Both the position numbers and the translations under genes were made by a program. A DNA stretch of 64,000 bases from Niabella sp. (GTDB taxonomy: Bacteria > Bacteroidota > Bacteroidia > Chitinophagales > Chitinophagaceae): contig JAPUDO010000011.1 in assembly GCA_027493055.1 (NCBI GenBank), positions 1 through 64,000 of the forward strand. Direction: 5' to 3'. This document shows, one piece after another, positions 8,260 through 14,251 of this stretch. Under the pieces are notes generated by a model. That model had not been told where the DNA came from, did not search any database, and saw only the letters and a program-made list of their open reading frames with translations. Each line of letters opens with the position of its first letter. Within the stretch, counting starts at the first letter, position 1.

Positions 8260-8642
8260 ATTTCTTTTTTAGGTTTATGTTTTAAATAAAAATGGCTGAA
8301 AGAAACTATAAACGTTGCTTTCAGCCATCTGCTGTATAAAAGTGCGGGGCATAGCTTATAATGCCCGCAATCATTCTTTTTATAATTGGGAATTGCTGTT
8401 AATACTATTAACTGCTGCTGATCCTCAAGCGGATCGTCCCATTCTTCAAAATAGTTTTCTGTGGTAGCAATGATATAAACTTCTGCTTCAACCGTTTTTT
8501 GTTTTCGCAGCAGTGTATCTGCCACAATATTTTTTACATTACCAATGGTAACATGTTTGCCAATGCTGTTAAAAGCGCCATACGATTTACGGCTCCAGCT
8601 TCTGAAGCGTAAAGATTTTGTACTATGTGTTTGAGCAAACAT
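8256..8642 (-). CDS. Small conserved-looking protein coupled to the TonB receptor
   Basis: A 128-residue frame from the ATG at 8642 whose stop overlaps the receptor start (ATGA). The N-terminal 40 residues, 'LRFRSWSRKSYGAFNSIGKHVTIGNVKN', look conserved: I associate a short basic 'RWSRK.YA.F.S....V.IG' protein with TonB-receptor loci in Bacteroidota, though I cannot name the family. The middle part is acidic. The last 35 codons overlap two RNA hairpins, one of them a good intrinsic terminator, so the C-terminus may be constrained by RNA structure more than by protein function. No signal peptide is seen. No function can be assigned. Confidence 0.55.
   Translation of the reverse strand: MFAQTHSTKSLRFRSWSRKSYGAFNSIGKHVTIGNVKNIVADTLLRKQKTVEAEVYIIATTENYFEEWDDPLEDQQQLIVLTAIPNYKKNDCGHYKLCPALLYSRWLKATFIVSFSHFYLKHKPKKEI
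8287..8328 (-). terminator. Intrinsic terminator or attenuator inside the TonB receptor leader
   Basis: On the minus strand an 11-bp perfect stem (8328-8318 with 8302-8292, ATGGCTGAAAG/CTTTCAGCCAT) is followed by TTTTTATTT. It lies 33 bp before the receptor ATG and inside the last codons of the coupled small ORF. A second hairpin precedes it (8368-8344). Ribosomes finishing the small ORF would melt the stem, so it could act as a translation-dependent attenuator for the receptor. Confidence 0.6.
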
Positions 8643-8735
8643 TTTGAAGGCGCGAAAATAGGGGAGATTTATTGCAGATGGGCAGATTATTTTTTTAAGT
8701 GTGTTGAGTTGCTTATCAACCTTTCAAACTATTAA

Positions 8736-9131
8736 CTATAGGCCCAGCTCTTCCGCAGGATTCCAGAACAGCTTTTTAAAATCAACTACTTTATCATTTT
8801 TTACCTTAACGCCTTCTTTTGCTAAAAGCTCTTCCATAAGGGTAGGTGTTTTAAAAGCGTGTTTGCCAGAAAGCAGGCCTACACTGTTCACTACACGGTG
8901 CGCGGGAACTTTGGGTTTTACTTTATCGCTGCCATTCATGGCCCAGCCTACCAGCCGGGCCGATTTGCCGGTGCCTATACACCTGGCAATGGCTCCATAA
9001 GAAGTAACGCGCCCTTTAGGGATCTGGCGCGCTATATCAAACACCTGTTCAAAAAAACTTTGATCAGTTGTTCCTGAAGGCGTAATGCTTTTTAAGCTAC
9101 TTGTTTTGCGTATCGTTTTTTTGTCTTTCAT
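8736..9131 (-). CDS. Alkyltransferase-like (ATL) protein, MGMT family
   Basis: A 131-residue protein with the O6-alkylguanine-DNA alkyltransferase fold: 'FEQVFDIARQIPKGRVTSYGAIARCIGT...RLVGWAMNG' and the active-site region 'VPAHRVVNSVGLLSGKHAF'. In true alkyltransferases this reads PCHR with the acceptor Cys; here Cys is replaced by Ala. That is the hallmark of ATL proteins, which bind O6-alkylguanine without repairing it and pass the lesion to nucleotide-excision repair. It overlaps the DUF5522 gene by 35 bp and is the last gene of the trmB operon. The family call and the missing Cys are directly visible; the repair role is by family knowledge. Confidence 0.9.
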   Translation of the reverse strand: MKDKKTIRKTSSLKSITPSGTTDQSFFEQVFDIARQIPKGRVTSYGAIARCIGTGKSARLVGWAMNGSDKVKPKVPAHRVVNSVGLLSGKHAFKTPTLMEELLAKEGVKVKNDKVVDFKKLFWNPAEELGL

Positions 9132-9294
9132 CCAGCAAATAACTGCGGGTTGGTTCGGGAACTCTTATATAATCATAAGGACAATGCAGGCAACCTTTAC
9201 CACAGCAAAAGCCGCGTTCCCGTAAATATTTTGCGGTAAGCGTTACCATGCCCTCTTCATCCTGGTAGTAGTCCTCACCCTCTATCCAACTCAT
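9097..9294 (-). CDS. DUF5522 small cysteine-rich protein
   Basis: A 65-residue protein with the motif 'GEDYYQDEEGMVTLTAKYLRERGFCCGKGCLHCPYDY', the DUF5522 pattern. Four Cys in CCxxxCxxC spacing suggest a metal site, but no biochemical role is known to me. It overlaps trmB upstream by 20 bp and the ATL gene downstream by 35 bp, so the three genes form one tight transcription unit, probably translationally coupled. Its association with a tRNA methyltransferase suggests an RNA- or DNA-modification context, which is inference only. Confidence 0.85.
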   Translation of the reverse strand: MSWIEGEDYYQDEEGMVTLTAKYLRERGFCCGKGCLHCPYDYIRVPEPTRSYLLDERQKNDTQNK

Positions 9295-9985
9295 ACTTAA
9301 TGGCTTCTTTTAGTTCCAGGTCTTTTTCGGGGCCTGCAAGAACCGGGGGTAAGGTAAAACACAAATGATGTATGCGGCTGCTTTGGGCAATATCCAGCGA
9401 TTCATAATGTGTTTTTAACTTCAATGCTTCGCTGCGGTTCTCATCCTTGTACAAATCGTCTGTATCTTCCAGCAGCTCACAGCCGTACATAGCTATTACT
9501 TCTTTGGTAAACCGGTACAGATCAGGACTATCTGTTTTCAAATGTATCTTTCCGCCGGGTTTCAGCACCTGCTGGTACACTCTTAAGAACCTTGGATGTG
9601 TTAACCGCTTTTTAGCTTTGGAATAGCGCAGCTGCGGATCAGGGAAAGTGATCCAGATCTCTGATACTTCCTCTTTTGCAAAATACTGCGTAAGCTGCTC
9701 AATCTGTGCCCGCAGAAAAGCTACATTGGGAACGTTGTTTTGTATGGCTTTTTTGGCGCCTACCCAAAGGCGATTGCCTTTTATATCCACACCAATGGTA
9801 TTGATCTCCGGATGCAATTGTGCCAGCCCCAAAGCATACTCACCTTTGCCGCAGGCCAGCTCTAATACAACCGGGTGCTCATTATTAAAATGCTGATGCC
9901 AGTGGCCCGCCATATTTTCGGGATACTGAAGCACATTTTTAAAAGTATTTAATTCCGCAAAGCGGATCAATTTTTTTTGTCCCAT
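9275..9985 (-). CDS. trmB: tRNA (guanine46-N7)-methyltransferase TrmB
   Basis: The protein makes N7-methylguanosine at position 46 of tRNA variable loops using S-adenosylmethionine. It has the SAM motif 'VVLELACGKGEYALGLA', then 'NTIGVDIKGNRLWVGAKKA', and the TrmB signature 'EIWITFPDPQLRYSKAKKRLTHPRFL' (family form: FPDPWPK..H.KRR), followed by 'LKPGGKIHLKTD'. I choose the ATG at 9985 ('MGQKKLIRFAEL'); the longer frame from 10060 runs through repeated intergenic DNA. It heads an operon with the DUF5522 and ATL genes. Confidence 0.93.
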   Translation of the reverse strand: MGQKKLIRFAELNTFKNVLQYPENMAGHWHQHFNNEHPVVLELACGKGEYALGLAQLHPEINTIGVDIKGNRLWVGAKKAIQNNVPNVAFLRAQIEQLTQYFAKEEVSEIWITFPDPQLRYSKAKKRLTHPRFLRVYQQVLKPGGKIHLKTDSPDLYRFTKEVIAMYGCELLEDTDDLYKDENRSEALKLKTHYESLDIAQSSRIHHLCFTLPPVLAGPEKDLELKEAIKYELDRG

Positions 9986-10095
9986 TCTTTTTTTAGTTGA
10001 CAGATGACGGTTGACAGATGACAGACATAGCTGACTATTAGTGGTTTTTAATCCGGTCATCAGGATATATACGGTCAGCTTTCATCTGTCAATTG
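9986..10095. repeat. Spacer with direct and inverted 11-13-bp repeats
   Basis: GTTGACAGATGAC occurs twice (9996-10008 and 10010-10022). Its inverse TCATCTGTCAA lies at 10082-10092, followed by a further partial inverse. The leader of trmB can fold into a long hairpin, which could serve as a terminator for the upstream phosphatase gene or an mRNA stabiliser. It has no long T-tract. Confidence 0.5.
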
Positions 10096-10581
10096 TCAAC
10101 TCTTTGGCGAAAATACTTCAGCTAAAGTTTTTTCAGCTTCGTTAAACTGCTGCCAGTCATCACAATCTATTTTTATAACAGCTATTCCCGAAGTGGGCAG
10201 CGAATCTATATCCGAGCCCGTTATATCCGTTACAAAATTAGTAACGCCCGGGTTATGACCTACAACTGCCAGGGTATCAATATTTTTTTGCAGCCAGTTT
10301 ACAGCCTCTGTTATTTGCAGGGTATCTCCCAGGTACAGGTGGTCAAAATATTTTATATCTTCTTCTTCCACCTGGAACACTTTAGCAAAAATGGCTGTTG
10401 TTTCCTTCGTCCTTACAGCAGGACTGGAGAATATCTCATTGATCCTGTATCCTTTGTCAAGCAATCGTTTCGCCATCAGCCCGGCATCGTGCAATCCTTT
10501 TTCGGTAAGCTTTCTTTTGCTATCGGCTTCTCCATGACTTTCTTCTGCCTTTGCATGGCGGATAATTATTAATGTTTTCAT
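10096..10581 (-). CDS. SixA-like histidine phosphatase
   Basis: A 161-residue protein of the histidine phosphatase superfamily. The catalytic 'IIRHAKAEE' (RHG-type motif, here RHA) is at residues 7-13, and the second conserved His is in 'LAVVGHNPGVTNF'. The length and RHAKA motif match SixA, a phosphohistidine phosphatase acting on phosphorelay or PTS-type phosphohistidine proteins. No phosphorelay gene is nearby, so its target is unknown. The ATG at 10581 is clear. It is upstream of and co-directional with trmB, but separated by a repeat-containing gap. Confidence 0.85.
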   Translation of the reverse strand: MKTLIIIRHAKAEESHGEADSKRKLTEKGLHDAGLMAKRLLDKGYRINEIFSSPAVRTKETTAIFAKVFQVEEEDIKYFDHLYLGDTLQITEAVNWLQKNIDTLAVVGHNPGVTNFVTDITGSDIDSLPTSGIAVIKIDCDDWQQFNEAEKTLAEVFSPKS

Positions 10582-10967
10582 TTATTGCTTACAATTTTCT
10601 CAAAAATAGTAATTTAAAAGAACCAAATGTAAACAAACATCTTTCACTTTACTTAATCCTGAAGCATTTGCTAGCATTCGTTTTGTCTATGTATATCAAT
10701 CCATCATAGATATCTGGCAGCACATTTGTTCTAAATTGTGAAGTTCCCTGAAGCGCTATTGCCTTTGCCAAAAAAAATCCGGGCGGACAATAATGAAGAC
10801 TATAAATGAGCGATCATTAAGTTAACATCGCTTTTCGGGACTTATAGTCACAACGCTCCATGTTGTGGCTTTGGCCGTTTTTTAAATGTAGCCAAAGGCT
10901 ACAATATAGTCCTGCGAAACAAAATATTTCGCAGAGCATTGTTATACAGTTGCTGGAAAGTCTGTAA
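10582..10967. other. 386-bp non-coding gap with hairpins
   Basis: No frame here looks like a gene. There are short hairpins: CACAAC/GTTGTG near 10850-10868, followed by a G/T-rich run ending in TTTTTT, and TGCGAAA/TTTCGCA near 10914-10935. The first could terminate a plus-strand transcript. The second lies just after the purF stop on the minus strand and may form its 3' end. Confidence 0.4.
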
Positions 10968-12815
10968 CTAATATCCCCGCTCGTTCTTGCCTTCCATATA
11001 GTTCATAAAGGCCTGGTTCACCACGCGGTTTCCGCCGGGTGTAGGGTAGTTGCCGGTAAAATACCAGTCGCCCAGGTTGTTAGGGCAGGCTTTATGTAAA
11101 TCCTCAATGCTTTGGAAAATTACCTGGACAGGAATTTCCAGGTCTTTGGGAGTGATCATTTCGGCTATCTTATAAGCTATTTCAGTGCTGGTACTGCTTT
11201 TGTAGATTCTTTTCACAAGGTTTTCCTCGTCCAGGCGGTTTTCCGCTTTCATGTCTTTACACTGCTGCCAGAGCTCATCCAGCAGGCTTTCCTTCCCCCT
11301 GTCTTTTAAGATCTCCACTGCTGCGTTAAAGGCAATAAAATCGCCCATTTTGCTCATGTCTATACCATAGCAATCGGGGTAGCGGATCTGCGGAGCAGAA
11401 GAAAGGATCAGTATTTTTTTGGGTTTAAGGCGTGCCAGCATTTTAATAATGCTTTGCTTAAGAGTGGTGCCGCGCACAATAGAGTCATCTATTACCACAA
11501 TGGTATCAATACCCGGCCTTACGGTGCCATAGGTAACATCGTACACGTGCTGCACCATTTCGTTACGGCTGGCATCTTCGGTAATGAAAGTGCGCATTTT
11601 TACATCCTTAATGGCTATTTTGCCCACGCGAATGCGCCGGTTGATCATTTCGCTCAGCTTCTCTTCGTCATAATCTTTACCCCAGCTTAAAATACGCTCC
11701 GTCTTGATTTTGTTCAGGTACATCTGCATTCCCTTCTGCAATCCTAAAAAGGCAACTTCGGCAGTATTAGGGATATAGGAAAAGATGGTATTTTTTAAAT
11801 CAAAGTCAATAGCATTTAACACCTGCTCGCTCAGATTAAATCCAAGCGCTTTTCTTTCTTTATAAATTTTTTCATCGCTGCCACGCGAAAAATAGATACG
11901 CTCAAAACTGCAGGCTTTACGCTCTTTAGGGGTTACCACTTCTTCAATTTCATAGCTGCCGTTTTCATGAACTATCAAAGCATTGCCGGGCATGAGCTCT
12001 TTTACCTCGTTTTCGCCCACATTAAACGTGGTACGGATGGCTGCACGCTCAGATGCGGTTACAATCACTTCTTCATTAATATAATAATAGCAGGGCCTGA
12101 TACCGTGTGGATCCCTGAAAACAAAACCCACTCCATCACCAGTAACACCTCCTACGGTGAAGCCTCCGTCGAACTGGGGAATAACATCTTTCAGTACTTT
12201 TTTAATATCGGGCTTGGCAGGAGAAGCCTCATCTGCATCTACCAGGTGCTTATGAACCATTTCCATCATAGCGGCCAGGTCACTTTGCTTTTGAAAAGGA
12301 CCCGGTTCTATCCCGAGCTTATTGAAAAGTTCTTCTGTATTTACCAGGTTAAAATTACCGGCCAAAGCCAGGTTACGGGTAGTAATGGTATGCCTTTTAA
12401 TAAACGGATGGCAGAACTCCACATTATTTTTGCCCTGTGTTCCGTAGCGCAAATGTCCCAGCAACAGCTCTCCGAGAAATTTTACGTGTCCCTTCATTAA
12501 ACCGGGGTGGTTTACAATATCAGGATTATATTTTGCGAGATCGTTTACCTCTTCAGCAATATTCTGGAACAGGGCGGATATGGCTCCCGGTTGGGCGCTT
12601 CTTATACGGTGCATGAAAGGGTGCCCGGGCTCTACATTTAATTTAATGGCGGCAATGCCGGCGCCGTCCTGGCCGCGGTTATGCTGTTTTTCCATAAGCA
12701 GGTACAGCTTGTTCAGCCCCCACATTACGGTTCCATATTTTTTTAAATAATGGGAAAAGCTTTTCCGGAGTCTTATGAATGCCAATCCGCATTCGTGTTT
12801 TATTGCATCACTCAT
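10968..12815 (-). CDS. purF: Amidophosphoribosyltransferase, long Bacteroidota form
   Basis: A 615-residue class II glutamine amidotransferase joined to a phosphoribosyltransferase. The N-terminus 'MSDAIKHECGLAFIRL' would expose the nucleophile Cys9 only after processing or in a variant manner. It is followed by 'MEKQHNRGQDGAGIA' and 'LLGHLRYGTQGKNN'. The PRPP loop 'TIVVIDDSIVRGTTLKQSI' is intact. It catalyses the first step of purine synthesis, PRPP plus glutamine to phosphoribosylamine. It is about 120 residues longer than classical PurF, a form I associate with Bacteroidota, where a shorter PurF may coexist elsewhere. The ATG at 12815 is unambiguous. Confidence 0.88.
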   Translation of the reverse strand: MSDAIKHECGLAFIRLRKSFSHYLKKYGTVMWGLNKLYLLMEKQHNRGQDGAGIAAIKLNVEPGHPFMHRIRSAQPGAISALFQNIAEEVNDLAKYNPDIVNHPGLMKGHVKFLGELLLGHLRYGTQGKNNVEFCHPFIKRHTITTRNLALAGNFNLVNTEELFNKLGIEPGPFQKQSDLAAMMEMVHKHLVDADEASPAKPDIKKVLKDVIPQFDGGFTVGGVTGDGVGFVFRDPHGIRPCYYYINEEVIVTASERAAIRTTFNVGENEVKELMPGNALIVHENGSYEIEEVVTPKERKACSFERIYFSRGSDEKIYKERKALGFNLSEQVLNAIDFDLKNTIFSYIPNTAEVAFLGLQKGMQMYLNKIKTERILSWGKDYDEEKLSEMINRRIRVGKIAIKDVKMRTFITEDASRNEMVQHVYDVTYGTVRPGIDTIVVIDDSIVRGTTLKQSIIKMLARLKPKKILILSSAPQIRYPDCYGIDMSKMGDFIAFNAAVEILKDRGKESLLDELWQQCKDMKAENRLDEENLVKRIYKSSTSTEIAYKIAEMITPKDLEIPVQVIFQSIEDLHKACPNNLGDWYFTGNYPTPGGNRVVNQAFMNYMEGKNERGY

Positions 12816-13118
12816 AATTGCAAAAGGAAATGCAAATTTAGGAGAATAGTTGTTAACCGAAAATTAATATAGCTTAAGCATTATGTTCTGAAAGTTCTTA
12901 GTGTGCCTTTTCTCAAACTTATTGTAATTGGAAGCCGGGAAAATGATCCATCCAAATTTTAGCATTTAGTGTGGCTGCTTTACAACTATCTGGCAGTGCA
13001 GGTTCTTTTAATAGCAATAAGCACTGACGGATGTACATTTTTTGTACGATATTTTTATTCGTTTTTTATCTTAATCATTTGGCAACCTTTTTGGTCAGCC
13101 CCACGTAATATCGGGTAC
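12816..13118. other. Promoter side of purF and upstream edge of mobile remnants
   Basis: This stretch holds the purF leader on the minus strand and, from about 12969, an in-frame but unconserved extension of the 'mobile mystery protein A' remnant starting with GTG. The extension encodes a hydrophobic, unrecognisable stretch, so I treat it as non-coding. TGTAC repeated around an AT-rich core at 13033-13049 could be an old operator. Confidence 0.35.
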
Positions 13119-13487
13119 CCGAAAGAAGGCTGGGTTGCGCTCATCCGGAAAACACTCAATATGTCCTTACTACAATTGGGTGGGCGTCTTTCCATTACTC
13201 CACAGGGTATGTCAAAGATAGAAAAGAATGAGGCGGAAGGAAGTATTACGCTTAACAGTCTGCGTGAGGCCGGTGCTGCCTTAAACATGAAGTTGGTGTA
13301 TGGTTTTGTTCCTCAAGACGATTCCCTGGAAAAGATGATTGAAAAGCGGGCTATTGAGCTGGCCCATAAAATCATCATGCGTACTTCGACGACGATGAAG
13401 TTGGAAGACCAGGAAAACTCTGCACAGCGAATCAGGGAAGCCATTGCCGATATGACCGAAGAACTCAAACGGGGAATGCCAAAATAG
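13119..13487 (+). pseudogene. N-terminally truncated 'mobile mystery protein A' (HTH protein)
   Basis: From 13119 the frame reads 'PKEGWVALIRKTLNMSLLQLGGRLSITPQGMSKIEKNEAEGSITLNSLREAGAALNMKLVYGFVPQDDSLEKMIEKRA...MKLEDQENSAQRI'. This is the mobile-mystery-A pattern: an Xre-type helix-turn-helix followed by 'VYGFVP.D.SLE..IE..A'. The family normally has about 30 more N-terminal residues before the GW motif, and upstream sequence does not supply them. The first in-frame ATG is 13161, inside the HTH. This gene is normally paired with a Fic-domain 'mobile mystery protein B' as a TA-like mobile cassette. The partner follows after 2 bp and is also truncated. Confidence 0.75.
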
Positions 13488-13489
13488 CT

Positions 13490-13642
13490 ATGGGATTAGA
13501 GAATCTGGAATATGAAGAAGGGCAAACACCGCTTGATCCTGATGAGAAAGATGGATTGCTGATTCCTGCCATTTCAAACCGACGTGAACTGGACGAAGCA
13601 GCGCAGCGTAATATTGAAGAAGCGAGAGGCTATTATTGGTAA
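13490..13642 (+). pseudogene. Truncated 'mobile mystery protein B' (Fic protein) remnant
   Basis: The ATG at 13490, 2 bp after the mobile-mystery-A stop, opens 'MGLENLEYEEGQTPLDPDEKDGLLIPAISNRRELDEAAQRNIEEARGYYW' and stops at 13640. This equals the first 50 or so of about 200 residues of mobile mystery protein B ('G.TPLD.DE..GL......R.ELDE.E..NI..A'). The Fic domain with its HPFxxGNGR AMP-transfer motif is absent, and no continuation is visible in any frame to 13800. The toxin half of the cassette is lost. Confidence 0.75.
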
Positions 13643-13802
13643 GGTTACTAAAACTGTGAGTTGCTGGAGGGAGATTGCCGTGCGTTTGGGTTTTCACGGA
13701 ATGAGGTATTATGAATGGAAGGCGCTTTTTAGAAGCTTAAACCAACGTTGTAGTAATTGTCGTTTAATTTTCTATGAGATTTTCCCATCTGGAAAAAATT
13801 TG
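13643..13802. other. Non-coding spacer after the mobile remnant
   Basis: No recognisable gene. A CATGAATGG-like frame is open for a short stretch but matches no family I know. It ends immediately before the 3' end of the tRNA-Arg gene. Confidence 0.4.
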
Positions 13803-13874
13803 TAGCCCGGACAAGAATCGAACTTGTATCTAGAGTTTAGGAAACTCCTATTCTATCCATTGAACTACCGGGCC
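13803..13874 (-). tRNA. tRNA-Arg (anticodon CCT)
   Basis: On the minus strand the full cloverleaf is present. The acceptor GGCCCGG pairs with CCGGGCT (one G-U pair). The D-arm GTTC/GAAT has a GG-containing loop, the anticodon stem GGAGT/ACTCT carries loop TTCCTAA with anticodon CCT, and the T-arm ACAAG/CTTGT carries loop TTCGATT. The discriminator is A and CCA is not encoded. It decodes AGG. Its 5' end is 1 bp from the stop codon of a GIY-YIG nuclease gene on the same strand, and its first 26 bases are repeated exactly at 14158-14183. No own promoter is visible next to it; the likely promoter lies upstream of the duplicated copy. Confidence 0.93.
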
Positions 13875-13875
13875 A

Positions 13876-14115
13876 TTATAATAAAGACTTTAAGAACTCT
13901 TTACCTATTCCTGATTTCAAATACTTTTCGCGCTTTCGGGCGCTTAGCCTGTTCTCCGCTTCTTCTGTGTAGATCAACTCCCATGGCCTATATGCCTTTG
14001 TTGACTGAGTTTTACCTGCATTATGCTGTTGAACTCTGCTTTCAACATTAGTTGTTAATCCAACATAAATCCTGCCGTCTTTTTTGCTTTTAATAGCATA
14101 AATGTAATATTTCAT
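13876..14115 (-). CDS. GIY-YIG nuclease family protein inserted at tRNA-Arg
   Basis: A 79-residue single-domain GIY-YIG protein. 'YYIYAIKSKKDGRIYVGLT' holds the two Tyr-containing motifs (YIY...YVG), 'NVESRVQQHN' holds the catalytic Arg, and 'ENRLSARKREKYLKSGIGKEFL' holds the metal-binding Glu. It resembles the short UPF0213/YhbQ-like nucleases, which are multicopy in many Bacteroidota. The stop codon is 1 bp from the tRNA-Arg 5' end, and the ATG at 14115 is 6 bp from a truncated copy of that tRNA's 5' half. It is the only ORF within the 309-bp unit bounded by 26-bp direct repeats, so it is a strong candidate for the nuclease that created or spread the unit. Confidence 0.9.
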   Translation of the reverse strand: MKYYIYAIKSKKDGRIYVGLTTNVESRVQQHNAGKTQSTKAYRPWELIYTEEAENRLSARKREKYLKSGIGKEFLKSLL

Positions 14116-14120
14116 ACAAT

Positions 14121-14183
14121 GTAGTTTAGGAAACTACCCTACCTGCCGGCAGGCAGGTATTCTATCCATTGAACTACCGGGCC
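14121..14183 (-). pseudogene. Truncated duplicate of tRNA-Arg(CCT) 5' half, with palindrome insert
   Basis: Minus strand: acceptor 5' strand plus D-arm (14183-14158, identical over 26 bp to the intact tRNA), then a 20-bp near-perfect palindrome (14157-14138), then an anticodon stem-loop GTAGT-TTCCTAA-ACTAC (14137-14121) that keeps the CCT anticodon loop but has a different stem. T-arm and 3' acceptor strand are missing, so no functional tRNA can form from this copy. Confidence 0.85.
14138..14157. repeat. 20-bp CTGCCGGCAGGCAGG-type palindrome
   Basis: CCTACCTGCCGGCAGGCAGG equals its own reverse complement except for one position pair. It is GC-rich against an AT-rich flank and interrupts the duplicated tRNA between D-arm and anticodon stem. 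From memory, such palindromes recur in Bacteroidota genomes, often near small GIY-YIG genes. That association needs a database check. Confidence 0.7.
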
Positions 14184-14204
14184 AAAAAGAACTGAAAAGG
14201 GTGG

Positions 14205-14212
14205 CAAATATA
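14205..14212 (-). promoter_or_regulatory. Likely native tRNA-Arg promoter (-7 element TATATTTG)
   Basis: On the minus strand TATATTTG matches TAnnTTTG and ends 22 bp before the first base of the truncated tRNA copy. No equivalent element sits directly before the intact tRNA, where the GIY-YIG gene ends. Transcription from here would pass through the truncated copy and the nuclease gene before reaching the intact tRNA. Confidence 0.55.
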
Positions 14213-14251
14213 TATAATAAAGCATTATTGAAGGCACCTTTTTTAAGGGAA

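Noticed and set aside
8260-8735. Cobalamin riboswitch upstream of the BtuB-like receptor
   Set aside because: No B12-box-like sequence or multi-helix aptamer layout was found; only two simple hairpins within the small ORF.
12969-13118. N-terminal extension of the mobile mystery A frame
   Set aside because: It starts with GTG, is hydrophobic and does not match the family's N-terminus; the true N-terminus appears to be lost.
13803-14183. Group I or other intron in tRNA-Arg(CCT)
   Set aside because: tRNA-Arg(CCT) introns are known in other bacteria, but here the intact tRNA is contiguous and the second copy lacks a 3' half, so this is a duplication/insertion rather than an intron.
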